From a virus, in IMG/VR virus record IMGVR_UViG_3300036819_000050, positions 1 through 44,225 of that record: 44,225 nt of DNA; one strand, given 5' to 3'. The translations under genes and the position numbers were made by a program. Below the pieces are notes generated by a model. The model was not told the origin of the DNA and searched no databases. It worked only from the letters and a program-made list of their open reading frames with translations. Of the stretch, positions 7,955 through 16,071 are shown one piece after another (positions within the stretch are counted from its first letter, which is position 1; each line of letters begins with the position of its first letter).

Positions 7955-10900
7955 CTAGAACATGGGGGAACTGCTGCTGAACGTGGCCTGCGCGAACGCC
8001 GACCGCGACGTGCCGTTCAGCGCCGCGCCGAGGTGTCCGCCGATTGCCGCCGGGTTCGCCTTCACTGCGGCGATAAGCCGTTCGAGCTGACCCGGGATCA
8101 ATGAGCCGGAGCCGCCGGAGAAGCCGCCAGCGCCGCCGAAGAACGCCTCCAGGTCGCTGAATCCGCCGCGGCCGGACGAACCCGACGGGGCGATCGTGTA
8201 TCCGGCCCCGAGAGGGGCGCCAGCACCGCCGACACCCCCGGTTCCGCCACCGGTGATGTCCGCGCCGCCCGGAGGTGACGGGATGGTGCCGACGAACTTC
8301 CCGGCCGGGGCCGTTGTGTCACCGCTGCTGGCCGCATCTCCGCCGGCGTCGCCCGTGTCCCCGCTGTCGCCGCCCGAATCCGATGACGACGACTTCGGCT
8401 TGGCCGCGGGCTTGCCGTAGATCGCGGTGTAGATCTTCGCGGCCTCAGCCTCTTGATTGGCCAGCGTCTTCTTCAGGGATGCCAGCAGGGACTTCTCGGA
8501 CGCGCTGAGCTTGCCGACCTTGCCGAGCGCGGCGATCTGCTGCTTCAGCTTCGGCTCGGTCGTGCCGGTGATCTGCTTACGGGCCTTGGTCAGCGTGTTC
8601 ATGTAAGCCGTGGCGACCAGGAGCTCGTTGGTGTCCTTGCCCTGCTCGCCCTTGAGCCTGGCGACATCCGGCTTGCCTAGCCCTTTGATGCCGAGTGTGG
8701 TCGCGATGACCTTCAGGTCGGACTTCAGGTTGGCGACGTCTTTCTGCCAGCCGATCTTGGGTGCGCCCGAGATGAGCCCGGCGATCGACGCGGCCGATGT
8801 CTTCGCGTTCGACGTGCCCTTGGCGTAGCCGGGGTGCTGGCTGCCGCCGAGGATCGCGGTGGTGACATGCGCGGGCAGGACGGTCTCGCCGCCGTGGAAC
8901 TGGACGAGTTCAGGCCCCCGCTCGCCCGTGAGCGCCCATCCTGCCGCCGCACCGTCCGTTCCTCGCGCGTAGCCCTTGCCGCTGCCGATGCCACCCCGGG
9001 AGTTCAGCAGGTTCGGGCCGTAAGCGTGCTGGGCGTACTTGATGCCCGCGTAGGTGTTGGCTAGGGGCTGCTCCGAGACGCCATACGCCACCGGTGCCGG
9101 ATAGCCCATCTTCGGGGCGCCGAAGGACTTATACGTTGGCCCGATGACCTGCATGAGGCCCACGCTCGGCGTCCCAGCCGCAGCATTTCGGTCCCAGTGG
9201 TTCACGATTTGCGGCTGGCCGCCACTTTCAGTCTGCATCTGGTGCAGGACGTTGTTGGCCAGGCTCGTGGAAGCACCCGCCAGCGACAGCGCCCGCACGA
9301 CAACCCCGCGCCACTGCTCGACACCCGCGCTCGGCTTGTAGTTCACGTTGCCGCCGACCGATTCCGCCGCCGCCTTGGTGGCAGCCGCTACCGCCGACTT
9401 CATCGCCGACTTCATCGACGTGACCATGGCGTCCTGCATCCGGCGCTCGAAAGCGGAGTACATGCCCGTGACATAGGACCCGGACAGATTCCCGCTGACG
9501 GCCCCTGCGCCGGCGCCGCCGGCTTGGCCGCCAGACGCGTAGCCGATTACGGCTTTGCCCTGGTTCACCGCGTTCATCGCCGCGTGGCCGTACCTGTTCG
9601 ACGACGACGCCCGGATGACCCACTCATCATGCGACAGCGCGTACAGGCCGGCCTTATCGGCCGTGGGGCCGCCCGGTCCGGTGATCCGGCCACCCGTAGC
9701 CAGGCCGCCGGCGGCGTTGCCGCTGCCGCCCTTGCCCTGGCTCTTGGCGATAGCCGAGCCGGTGATGGTGTACAGGCCCTGACCGTTCATGTGGATCGAG
9801 ACGGTCTTGCCGTGGAGGGCGTTAATCGAGGTCTGCAGGTTATTGACCCAGCTCCGCGCCGTCTTCGCCTGGACGCCAGCGCTCTCAAGATCCTGGATGA
9901 GCTTCTGCCGGGCACCGTGCGTCGCCGAGGATTGCGTTCCGGTGTTGATGATCGATTTGGTCAGGCTGTCAACGTCTGCACGGACCGCCGGCGTATTCGC
10001 CTTCATCTGAGACAGCGCCGGCAGCATGTTCGCCTGCAGGGCGCTCGCCGCGTTCTTCGTAGCGGACGTCCAGCCGACAGTGGAGCTCGCCACGGCCGCC
10101 GCCGCCTGCTGCATGCCGCGGAGCTGCTGAGTCTCCTCGGCGTTCAGCGGCCCGCTGTTCTTTAGGGCCGTGATCTGGTTGTTCAGGTCCGCGTAGATCT
10201 CCGACGCCGGCGCATGCGCTTTCTGGAGCGCGGACACCATCTGGCCGATCGAGGTCACGGCCGACTCGAAAGCCTGCTTGGCCGCGAGCGACCCGGAGCC
10301 GTTCTGGCTTACCGCCTGCCCGAACTGCTTGACAGCGCTCTGCGCGTTCAGGATCGCGGTTTCCTTGGACGCGAAGTTGCCGACCAGGATGTTCCACGCA
10401 TCATCGAGAGCGGTCGTCTGCGTCGCGGCGTTCGCCGTGTTGCTGGCCAAGACGGACACGTCGGCCGCGAGGTTCGTGGCGGACGGCTGCGCCTGCTGCA
10501 TCGCCGCGACCGCATGGCCCTGTGCCGTGGCCGCCTGCCCGGCCGAACTGGTCACCCCGAGCCACCCGGCCACCAGGTCGCCGATCGACTTGTGGCCCTC
10601 CGGGGCATGGTCGGTGATCCAGCTGATGCCCTGCTTGAACTTGTCGAAGACGCTGTCGTTGTTCGAGTCCTGCTGCTCGGACGACCTGGCCGCCTGGACG
10701 ACCTTCCCGACGATGCCGAGCGCCTCGCCGCCCTTGCTGGCCACGTTCAGCAGGGCGATCCCGACCGGCTGAAGATCCTCCAGCAACGGCGGAAGGGCGT
10801 TCATCAGCGACAGGAACGCCCGCCCGACCGCCTCGATATCAGGCTCGGCGGTCTGGCCCATGAAGCTGAAGAACTGCCGCCACTCGCTGGTGTGGAAATC

Positions 10901-11878
10901 GGCGTTGATGTCGGCGAGTACGTGGTCAAGGCCTTTGCCGGCCGACGCCGCGACCGGGCCCGCGTCGTGCAGCAGGGTCTTGGCTGTAGCCAGGCCCGAG
11001 TTGAACGCGGAGAACACCTCGGGCTGGAGGCTCTTGGTAAATGAGGCGTAATCGGCTTGCAGGCCGAGGAATCCCCGCGCGACCTGCTGCTGCTCGGGGT
11101 TGAGGGTGGCCAGATTCGCCCGCAGGCCGCCGGCCTGCTTCGCCGCGTCCTCGATCGGCTTGGCTGCCGAGACCGCGGCACCCGCCACTCCCGCGAGCCC
11201 GATCCCGGAAGTAACCAGGATGGGCGCCAGGGCGGCACCGCCGGCGATCAGCGCGGCTATGGGACTCTTCAGCAGGCCCATGGAGCCGGAAAGCAGTCCG
11301 CTGCTCTCGGTGGCACCATCCTCGGCCTGCTGGAGTTTCGCCAGGGCCGCCTGGGCAGCGAGCAGGTCCGCCGACGCCTTGACCCGGACCTCGGTGTCCC
11401 GGGTGTTCAGCCGGTCGAGCTTCACGGTCAGGTCATCGAGTTTCGCCTGCGCCGCGGCGGTGTCCGCCTCGACTTTCGGCGTGGCGTCCAGCCCGGCGAG
11501 TTCGGCGAGCTTCGCCCTCAGGGCGTCGATCTGGGCTTGCGCCTTCTGCGCTTCCAGGCTGACCTGAGGCCGGGCGATGATGTTGTTCAGTCGCTGGATA
11601 CGCGCCTGGGTCTGCGCGATCTGCGCTGCCGCCTGCGCGTCATCGACGGCGATCTTGACCTTGGGGGCGGACTTGCCGAGCTTGTCCGCGCGGGCCTGCG
11701 TGTCAGCGAACGCCTTGTTGGCCTGGGTGTTGTCCGCCTTGACCTTGGCGGTGTAGTCCTTGCCGGAGAACTTCTCCGCGTCCGCCTTGGCGGCGTCGAG
11801 GCCCTTCGTGAAGTCCGACCGGTCAAGTCGCAGCGAGGCCGAGATGCTGCCGGCGTCGTACGTGCTCACGCGCCCCAC
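7955..11878 (-). CDS. Tail tape measure protein with lytic transglycosylase domain
   Basis: This is the longest gene in the window (1307 aa). Residues 1-190 are Ala/Gln/Lys-rich coiled coil. Residues about 205-240 are strongly hydrophobic (IAALIAGGAALAPILVTSG), and long helical stretches follow. Residues about 851-958 form a lysozyme-like transglycosylase domain: HQMQTESGGQPQIVNHWD holds the catalytic-type Glu, then GTPSVGLMQVIGPTYKSFG and ANTYAGIKYAQHAYGP. A GERGPELVQFHGGETVLPA segment typical of actinophage tape measures follows near 982-1005. Gly/Ser-rich tail. The protein sets tail length and probably helps cross the cell wall during DNA entry. GTG at 11878 or in-frame GTG at 11869 could be the start; both follow a G-rich ribosome site. 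Confidence 0.93.
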   Translation of the reverse strand: MGRVSTYDAGSISASLRLDRSDFTKGLDAAKADAEKFSGKDYTAKVKADNTQANKAFADTQARADKLGKSAPKVKIAVDDAQAAAQIAQTQARIQRLNNIIARPQVSLEAQKAQAQIDALRAKLAELAGLDATPKVEADTAAAQAKLDDLTVKLDRLNTRDTEVRVKASADLLAAQAALAKLQQAEDGATESSGLLSGSMGLLKSPIAALIAGGAALAPILVTSGIGLAGVAGAAVSAAKPIEDAAKQAGGLRANLATLNPEQQQVARGFLGLQADYASFTKSLQPEVFSAFNSGLATAKTLLHDAGPVAASAGKGLDHVLADINADFHTSEWRQFFSFMGQTAEPDIEAVGRAFLSLMNALPPLLEDLQPVGIALLNVASKGGEALGIVGKVVQAARSSEQQDSNNDSVFDKFKQGISWITDHAPEGHKSIGDLVAGWLGVTSSAGQAATAQGHAVAAMQQAQPSATNLAADVSVLASNTANAATQTTALDDAWNILVGNFASKETAILNAQSAVKQFGQAVSQNGSGSLAAKQAFESAVTSIGQMVSALQKAHAPASEIYADLNNQITALKNSGPLNAEETQQLRGMQQAAAAVASSTVGWTSATKNAASALQANMLPALSQMKANTPAVRADVDSLTKSIINTGTQSSATHGARQKLIQDLESAGVQAKTARSWVNNLQTSINALHGKTVSIHMNGQGLYTITGSAIAKSQGKGGSGNAAGGLATGGRITGPGGPTADKAGLYALSHDEWVIRASSSNRYGHAAMNAVNQGKAVIGYASGGQAGGAGAGAVSGNLSGSYVTGMYSAFERRMQDAMVTSMKSAMKSAVAAATKAAAESVGGNVNYKPSAGVEQWRGVVVRALSLAGASTSLANNVLHQMQTESGGQPQIVNHWDRNAAAGTPSVGLMQVIGPTYKSFGAPKMGYPAPVAYGVSEQPLANTYAGIKYAQHAYGPNLLNSRGGIGSGKGYARGTDGAAAGWALTGERGPELVQFHGGETVLPAHVTTAILGGSQHPGYAKGTSNAKTSAASIAGLISGAPKIGWQKDVANLKSDLKVIATTLGIKGLGKPDVARLKGEQGKDTNELLVATAYMNTLTKARKQITGTTEPKLKQQIAALGKVGKLSASEKSLLASLKKTLANQEAEAAKIYTAIYGKPAAKPKSSSSDSGGDSGDTGDAGGDAASSGDTTAPAGKFVGTIPSPPGGADITGGGTGGVGGAGAPLGAGYTIAPSGSSGRGGFSDLEAFFGGAGGFSGGSGSLIPGQLERLIAAVKANPAAIGGHLGAALNGTSRSAFAQATFSSSSPMF

Positions 11879-11966
11879 CCCCCGTCGGCAAGGTCACGAT
11901 CTGGCGTCGCACGTACACTTTCCGGCACCGGCCAGCGTCTACCGGTTACGAGCAGGGGGGCACATC

Positions 11967-12410
11967 ATGACCGAACCGTCAGTCGTCAGCACGCACCAGG
12001 AACCAGGCCAGCGACAGCGGACCAGGAAGCGGAGCGTGATCCGCGCCACGCTGGCCGCCGCCGTCGCGGTAGCTGCGTTCTTCGCGCTCGTCTTCATCCT
12101 GTACGGCGGCAAAACGACTCCTGCCGCGCCGCATACGGTGGCGACGTTCAGCGGATCTGGCGATCAGAACACGACCCGCTTCACGGTCGGCAGCACGTGG
12201 AAGCTGAGCTACAGCTTCGACTGCTCGCCGTCCGGAGGGGGCGGCAACTTCATGGTCTACGAAGACGGAACCGGCGGTTCCGCCGTGACGGTCAACGATA
12301 TCGGCGACGGCGAGAGTGCCTCCACCATGGCCTACGGCGACGCCGGGATGCACTACCTCGAGATCCTCAGCGAGTGCTCATGGACGGTCAAAGTGATCGA
12401 CGAGTCCTGA
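11967..12410 (+). CDS. Membrane-anchored extracytoplasmic protein (plus-strand moron)
   Basis: This 147-aa protein lies on the opposite strand to its neighbours. Residues 1-24 are basic and cytoplasmic (GQRQRTRKRSVIRA). Residues about 26-47 form one transmembrane helix (LAAAVAVAAFFALVFILYGG). The rest is a compact beta domain with one Cys pair (SFDC and SECSW) and Gly-rich turns. It resembles small membrane-anchored domains common in Streptomyces genomes; their function is unknown to me. The ATG follows AGCAGGGGGG; an in-frame earlier start would overlap the tape measure gene. A TACACT hexamer at 11914-11919 may be its -10. The stop is 2 nt from the convergent chaperone gene. A lysogen-expressed surface or superinfection-exclusion protein is a reasonable inference. 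Confidence 0.75.
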   Translation: MTEPSVVSTHQEPGQRQRTRKRSVIRATLAAAVAVAAFFALVFILYGGKTTPAAPHTVATFSGSGDQNTTRFTVGSTWKLSYSFDCSPSGGGGNFMVYEDGTGGSAVTVNDIGDGESASTMAYGDAGMHYLEILSECSWTVKVIDES

Positions 12411-12412
12411 GC

Positions 12413-12751
12413 TCATCCCGCGCTCGCCGCGCGCTGCGCCTCCCGGGATTCCCGGATCAGCTTCTGCAGGTCGATCACGTCGGCCCCGGACTCTGCCTGG
12501 CGGGACGCGATCTCCGGCACGCTACCCCCCGAAGGGTCCTCGGTAGGGTTGACGAGACCCTCGGCGATCATGCCCTCCCAGTAGGTCATCTGGAGATCCC
12601 ACGGCAGGGCATCCCACTCAGCTGGGCCCATGCCCAGGTGACGGCGGGTGACATACAGGATCAGCCGGCGGCTGGCAACGTCAGGGTCTAGCCCTGAACG
12701 TTCCCAGCGCCGGTCACGGCTTCCGGGTTGAGCAGCTCCCCGGTTAGCCAG
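12413..12751 (-). CDS. Tail assembly chaperone, T extension (made by probable -1 frameshift)
   Basis: This frame is open from 12751 to its stop at 12413 but has no ATG, GTG or TTG until 12631. The conserved-looking sequence begins well before that ATG (DVASRRLILYVTRRHLG, then EWDALPWDLQMTYWEGM). It is therefore most likely translated as a C-terminal extension of the preceding chaperone by a -1 shift, as in the lambda G/GT pair and most long-tailed phages. The full GT product would be about 223 aa (13083 to 12413). GT bridges the tape measure and major tail protein during tail assembly. If no shift occurs, a 72-aa protein from 12631 is the alternative. Confidence 0.75.
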   Translation of the reverse strand: MANRGAAQPGSRDRRWERSGLDPDVASRRLILYVTRRHLGMGPAEWDALPWDLQMTYWEGMIAEGLVNPTEDPSGGSVPEIASRQAESGADVIDLQKLIRESREAQRAASAG

Positions 12752-13083
12752 TTAGCGAACGCGTTGAACTCCCGGAACGGAAGCTTCTCCAGGTCATCGG
12801 CTGGCGGTTTGCCCGTGCACACCGCGGAGTAGATCTCGGCCTGGCGGCGGTGCCCGGCCCTGGCCTCATCCCCGTTGAGAACCTCGGCGACCTGCTCGGC
12901 TGTAGCCTCCTCGCCGAGGTCTTCCAGGCGCTTGCGCGACCGCTCCGCCTCGACGCTCTTCGCGTTCATGAACTCCTGGAGCTGCGCCGAGGTTGGCTCC
13001 GGGATGTCGCCTTCCCAGTCCGCGAACGGCCTCAGGATGCAGTGCATCGGCTCAACGGCCTTGGCCGCGTCGAAACTGGCCAC
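12688..13083 (-). CDS. Tail assembly chaperone (G-like)
   Basis: This 131-aa, acidic, helical protein lies between the major tail protein and tape measure genes, the standard place for the tail chaperone. Sequence features fit: PFADWEGDIPEPTSAQLQEF, a helix-rich centre, then LPFREFNAFANWLTGELLNP near the end. It binds the tape measure protein and keeps it soluble before tail tube polymerisation. It terminates at a TAG (12688-12690) shortly after the probable shift site. No membrane segments or enzymatic motifs. Confidence 0.8.
   Translation of the reverse strand: MASFDAAKAVEPMHCILRPFADWEGDIPEPTSAQLQEFMNAKSVEAERSRKRLEDLGEEATAEQVAEVLNGDEARAGHRRQAEIYSAVCTGKPPADDLEKLPFREFNAFANWLTGELLNPEAVTGAGNVQG
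12700..12708 (-). other. Candidate -1 frameshift site in the tail chaperone gene
   Basis: Zero-frame codons GCT GGG AAC sit four codons before the stop of the G-like gene. The -1 frame is open from 12751 onward, so the shift must occur between 12751 and 12690. GGGAAC is the closest sequence to a slippery site, but it is not a perfect X XXY YYZ heptamer; CGGGGAG a little upstream is another candidate. The shift itself is well supported by the reading frames, the exact site is not. Confidence 0.4.
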
Positions 13084-13122
13084 GCTTCCCCCTTGATCGT
13101 GCTTGCGGTCCGGCGGGCCCCT

Positions 13123-13725
13123 CTAGGAGGTCGCCGGGGCATTCAGGTCGATTACCTGGAGCGCCGAGTAGGGGCACACCGTGGACAGGGTGCACGGGTA
13201 CAGCCGCTGGCCCGCGCTCCTGCGGAAATCGGTCTTCACGGAACCTGTGCTCTGCACGCCGGGGATGTTGAACACCCGCGCGTAGCCCAGCTGGTTCTTC
13301 CCGACGACCGCGCACGCCAGCGTCGGCAGGACGGTGGACAGCGTGAGGACGGACTTGCCGGGCTGGCCGGCCCCGGCCGCGGTGGTGGCGATGCTGCCCA
13401 TGGCGCCCCAGGCGAGGTTGATGTTCTGCAGCGTCTCCTCGGAGAAGTCGAACGACACCTCGAGCTCGGCCTTCTCGATGAGCACCGCGACGGGGGTCGG
13501 CTGCTCCTCGATGTTGATCTCGGTGGTGCTCGGGTTCCAGTTCAGCGAGACGCCCGAGTCGGTGGCGCCGTTGAAGCTCCAGCCGCCGCCGATCCACGCC
13601 GACCCGACGCCGAGGTTCGCGTCGGACGGCAGCGCAGTGCCCGGCGGGGCGGTGAAGACGGCCGCGAGGCCGACGACGACGTTGCCGGTGTTGACCGCCG
13701 GCGGGGAGTAGGTCAGCGTGGGCAT
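13123..13725 (-). CDS. Major tail protein (tail tube)
   Basis: This 200-aa protein is beta-rich with the style of actinophage tail tube proteins: Gly/Val strands at the start (NTGNVVVGLAAVFTAPPGTA), a WSFNGATDSGVSLNWNPSTT segment, an INIEEQPTPVAVLIEKAELE strand pair, then the helix SFDFSEETLQNINLAWG. The position just before the chaperones and tape measure is diagnostic. It polymerises into the tail tube around the tape measure. A GC-rich hairpin (13747-13775) lies 22 nt upstream of its start and may set its expression apart from the genes before it. Confidence 0.88.
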   Translation of the reverse strand: MPTLTYSPPAVNTGNVVVGLAAVFTAPPGTALPSDANLGVGSAWIGGGWSFNGATDSGVSLNWNPSTTEINIEEQPTPVAVLIEKAELEVSFDFSEETLQNINLAWGAMGSIATTAAGAGQPGKSVLTLSTVLPTLACAVVGKNQLGYARVFNIPGVQSTGSVKTDFRRSAGQRLYPCTLSTVCPYSALQVIDLNAPATS

Positions 13726-13746
13726 AGCGGCCTCCGGGCATGGGAA

Positions 13747-13775
13747 AGCCCCGGCCGCGATGCGGATCCGGGGCT
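13747..13775 (-). terminator. Leader hairpin ahead of the major tail protein gene
   Basis: Arms AGCCCCGG and CCGGGGCT (13747-13754 and 13768-13775) pair perfectly. The loop contains a second small stem, CCGC-GAT-GCGG. On the minus strand the hairpin is followed by TTTC, a poor U-tract. It lies between the stop of the 98-aa gene (13798) and the major tail protein start (13725), so it could be a leaky terminator, a processing site or a 5' stabiliser. The same 8-bp stem recurs at 18498-18519. Confidence 0.65.
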
Positions 13776-13797
13776 GGTGGCGGGTCGGGGTCTGGGG

Positions 13798-14094
13798 CTA
13801 GAGCTCGCGGAGCGCGAACCCGGCGAGCCGGGCCGCCTGATGCGCGCGTTCGGCGGTGGCCTTGTCGACCTCAGTGCCGTCCGCGGTGATGGTGACCGTC
13901 TCGTCGCCCCCCTCGAGCGGCGGGACGGTCAGGTCGCCCATCGGGTGCCGGGTGGCGAGGATGACATGCCCGGCCCTGGCCTTCCGCTCTGTCTTCTCCG
14001 GCTCGGGAGCGGGCTCGGGGAATCCGGTCGGGATCGCCGGGGTCTCGTCCGCGTCTGCCTTGGCGGCCGGCCTGGTGTCCTTGCTGTCTGCCAT
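13798..14094 (-). CDS. Hypothetical charged protein of the head-tail region
   Basis: This 98-aa protein is highly charged at the N-terminus (Lys/Asp/Glu/Pro-rich linker, DSKDTRPAAKADADE) and has a small folded C-terminal half (DETVTITADGTEVDKATAERAHQAARLAGFALREL). The start at 14094 is chosen because GGAGG lies 9-13 nt upstream; longer in-frame versions would run into the next gene. Proteins with a disordered acidic N-terminus and a short beta-alpha domain recur near tail tube genes of actinophages. Its role is unknown. It shares layout with the 148-aa protein at 16589-17035. Confidence 0.65.
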   Translation of the reverse strand: MADSKDTRPAAKADADETPAIPTGFPEPAPEPEKTERKARAGHVILATRHPMGDLTVPPLEGGDETVTITADGTEVDKATAERAHQAARLAGFALREL

Positions 14095-14105
14095 GAGGGA
14101 GCCTC

Positions 14106-14471
14106 CTACTGGGCCGGGACGAGCTGGTAGAGCGTCACGGAGATGTTGGCCTGGGTGCCGCCGAAGTCGATGTACTGCATGCCGGACCCGTCGAGCTGGG
14201 TGTAGTCCTTCGCCGACCACGGGCCCCACTTGGTCACCGCGTTCGCGACCAGGTTGACGGGCGCGACCGTCGGCGCAATGCCCTGGACCTTGCCGCCGAT
14301 CAGCTGGGTGATCGTCTGCGACCCGGCGCCGTTGTTCACGATGAGGTAGAGCAACCCGTTGTTGACGAACTGGACGCCGGTGTAGCCCGCGAGGGACTGC
14401 TGGCCGACGCTCGGGAGGGTCAGGCCGCCCGCTCCGGCGAGCGTGACGGGGGTGAGGGTGACGCGTGTCAC
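14106..14471 (-). CDS. Small beta-rich phage structural protein
   Basis: This 121-aa protein is Val, Thr, Gly, Leu and Gln-rich without charged clusters (VQFVNNGLLYLIVNNGAGSQ, then ANISVTLYQLVPAQ at the end). It looks like an all-beta domain. The gene is 11 nt upstream of the 98-aa gene and follows the tail terminator, so a head-tail or tail ornament is likely. Similar small proteins are common in Streptomyces phages, usually without a named function. GTG start. Confidence 0.7.
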   Translation of the reverse strand: MTRVTLTPVTLAGAGGLTLPSVGQQSLAGYTGVQFVNNGLLYLIVNNGAGSQTITQLIGGKVQGIAPTVAPVNLVANAVTKWGPWSAKDYTQLDGSGMQYIDFGGTQANISVTLYQLVPAQ

Positions 14472-14495
14472 GGGGCCCTCCAGGGGTCGGGTCGG

Positions 14496-14909
14496 TCAGG
14501 TTGTGCTGGCGGTCAGCAAGTACGAGCAGACGAGCTCGTAGCGGTCTCCCGAGTCCGGGGTTCCGGTCAGCGGCGCAGGGGCGCCCCCGAAGCGGTGACA
14601 GTGGATGATCGTGCGGCCGTCCACGACAGCCGGGAACGAGGCGCCGAGGATCAGGCCGTCTAGCGAGAAGGCGAGCTCCTCGGCGGCATCCTGGTCCATC
14701 TGGGGGCCACGGACCCGGGCCTGGAACACCTGGGCGTCAGCGGCGGCCTCGAGCTGGAATCCCGGGCCCGGGGTCGACGTGATCACGACCAGGCGGTCCG
14801 GCATCTCGGGCACGTACGGGCCCGGCTTGACCGGCGCGCCGGTCTCCTCGGTGACGTCCCAGCCGAGCGACACCAACCACTTGATGACGCTTGCGGTCGG
14901 CAGCGGCAC
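14496..14909 (-). CDS. Tail terminator / tail completion-like protein
   Basis: This 137-aa protein has the layout of tail terminator (minor capsid/DUF3168-like) proteins: a helical start (ASVIKWLVSLGWDVTEE), strands carrying DRLVVITSTPGPG and FQARVRGPQMDQDAAEELAF, a helix, and VDGRTIIHCHRFGGAPAP, ending in RYELVCSYLLTAST. Terminators cap the growing tail tube and contact the head connector. GTG start with GAGGTGA upstream. The divergent plus-strand gene begins 31 bp away, and its start signal overlaps this upstream region. Confidence 0.7.
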   Translation of the reverse strand: MPLPTASVIKWLVSLGWDVTEETGAPVKPGPYVPEMPDRLVVITSTPGPGFQLEAAADAQVFQARVRGPQMDQDAAEELAFSLDGLILGASFPAVVDGRTIIHCHRFGGAPAPLTGTPDSGDRYELVCSYLLTASTT

Positions 14910-14927
14910 GTCTGGTCACCTCGCCGT

Positions 14928-14940
14928 TACGCTGGGAGGA
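14928..14940 (+). promoter_or_regulatory. Probable -10 element of a leaderless start
   Basis: TACGCT (14928-14933) lies six bases before the ATG at 14940. This spacing puts the transcription start at or next to the A of the start codon, as in actinobacterial leaderless messages. GGGAGG fills the gap but would touch the ATG, too close to work as a normal ribosome site. No clear -35 is seen. Confidence 0.45.
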
Positions 14941-15338
14941 TGAGGCGTACACCGGGCATCAGGGGTTACATCGGCCGGTATCTCCGCACGTGGGCTGACC
15001 GGATCGACCGGCTTGGGGCCCCCAAGGCCACGCATGTCAGCTTCACATTCGAGGAGGGCGTCGGGATCATGTTCCGCGACGATGGACGCGGGTGCCGCCT
15101 TTGGTACTACGGCGATACCGACTATGAACGTGCCCACGCGGAGGGCGGCCCCGTCGTGGGTGCGACGCGGACGGCGTGGCTGCCTAAACGGCCCGCCGCT
15201 GGCGATCCTCCGCTGCCATCCGAGCAGGACCTGCAACGCCGTCGCCGTGATCTGCTGGAGTACACCGATCGCAACGGTCAGCTAAGTCCGCGCGGCCGCG
15301 AAGAACTGGCGGCGATGCGCGCCGCGGCTCCCCGATGA
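14940..15338 (+). CDS. Plus-strand hypothetical protein in structural cluster (moron 1)
   Basis: This 132-aa basic protein opens with a helical stretch (IRGYIGRYLRTWADRIDRLG). A small beta domain follows (ATHVSFTFEEGVGIMFRDDG, CRLWYYGDTDYERAH), then an Arg-rich helical end (QRRRRDLLEYTDRNGQLSPR). No family is recognised. It is transcribed against the phage operon and appears leaderless. Its stop overlaps the next plus-strand gene in an ATGA junction, so both form a two-gene unit. This arrangement suggests an independently expressed accessory gene, possibly active in lysogeny. Its function, such as defence or exclusion, is not shown by the sequence. Confidence 0.7.
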   Translation: MRRTPGIRGYIGRYLRTWADRIDRLGAPKATHVSFTFEEGVGIMFRDDGRGCRLWYYGDTDYERAHAEGGPVVGATRTAWLPKRPAAGDPPLPSEQDLQRRRRDLLEYTDRNGQLSPRGREELAAMRAAAPR

Positions 15339-15574
15339 GCGCCCACGAGATCGTGTTCCGCTTCCGGCGCCCGTTCAGCGTCCAGGTCGACGGGAAATGG
15401 CAGCACGACGTACGCGAGGTGACGGTCCCGTTCGCCGACCAGGCCTCGGCCGAGGCCGCCGCCCGCGAGATCTCGATCGAAGTACGGCCCGTGCACGACG
15501 CCGGCGGCGAGGACTACCGCCCGGTCGTAGCCGGCGAGATGGTCCGCGAGCCAGCCGAACTTGAGGCCCGCTAG
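15335..15574 (+). CDS. Plus-strand hypothetical protein (moron 2)
   Basis: This 79-aa protein begins with HEIVFRFRRPFSVQVDGKWQ and continues as a beta-alpha domain with an acidic C-terminus. It is coupled by ATGA to the gene before it. Its stop (TAG) shares four bases (CTAG) with the stop of the opposing connector gene at 15571, so the two convergent genes interlock with no terminator between them. No family is recognised. Its pairing with the 132-aa protein suggests they act together, for example as a complex or a two-component moron. That is inference only. Confidence 0.65.
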   Translation: MSAHEIVFRFRRPFSVQVDGKWQHDVREVTVPFADQASAEAAAREISIEVRPVHDAGGEDYRPVVAGEMVREPAELEAR

Positions 15575-16071
15575 GCCTCGCGGCCGAGTATCCCGTTGGC
15601 GTACAGGAAAGCCCGCTGCTTGGCCGTCAGCGTCGACACGTGCGGGTGATGCAGTCGGTACTTCGCCTTCAGTTCCTCATCGGAAAGGCGATGCTGGCGC
15701 GGCTCCCGGTCGTAGACCACCGCGCCGTCCTCTGTGACCGACGGGTGGCCGCTATCACGAAGGTCCCCGAATTCCACGGGGGCGAGCCGCGCCACGCCGC
15801 TGTCCTCGGCCAGGTCCTCGACGGCCTCTTCCATGGCCCGCCTGCCGCCGTCGTCGAGGATGCCGCCGGCGATCTTCCGCAGGTAGTCCTCGTGGTGCTC
15901 CATGAGGGGCTGCTGCAGGTAGAGTGCCTGGCCGCCGCGCGGATGCTCGAAGTCGAGCGAGTTGTGCTGCACGGCGGCGTACCGCTGGTCGATGACCACG
16001 GAACCTACGAGGTCGCCGTGGCCGACGCGTTCCATGAGCTCGTCGATGCGCTCGCCGAAGTCACCAGCCAT
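15571..16071 (-). CDS. Head-tail connector / tail-completion-like protein
   Basis: This 166-aa protein resembles gp10-like structural proteins of actinophages. The segment YAAVQHNSLDFEHPRGGQAL followed by YLQQPLMEHHEDYLRKIAG is the recognisable part; many such proteins carry Q-H-E...P-x-GGQA-x-YL-x-x-P. The C-terminal third (HHPHVSTLTAKQRAFLYANG) looks like an extra DNA-terminus or membrane-contact helix. It overlaps the end of the upstream connector gene by 11 nt and precedes the tail terminator, as in HK97-type head completion modules. The specific role is inferred from order. Confidence 0.7.
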   Translation of the reverse strand: MAGDFGERIDELMERVGHGDLVGSVVIDQRYAAVQHNSLDFEHPRGGQALYLQQPLMEHHEDYLRKIAGGILDDGGRRAMEEAVEDLAEDSGVARLAPVEFGDLRDSGHPSVTEDGAVVYDREPRQHRLSDEELKAKYRLHHPHVSTLTAKQRAFLYANGILGREA

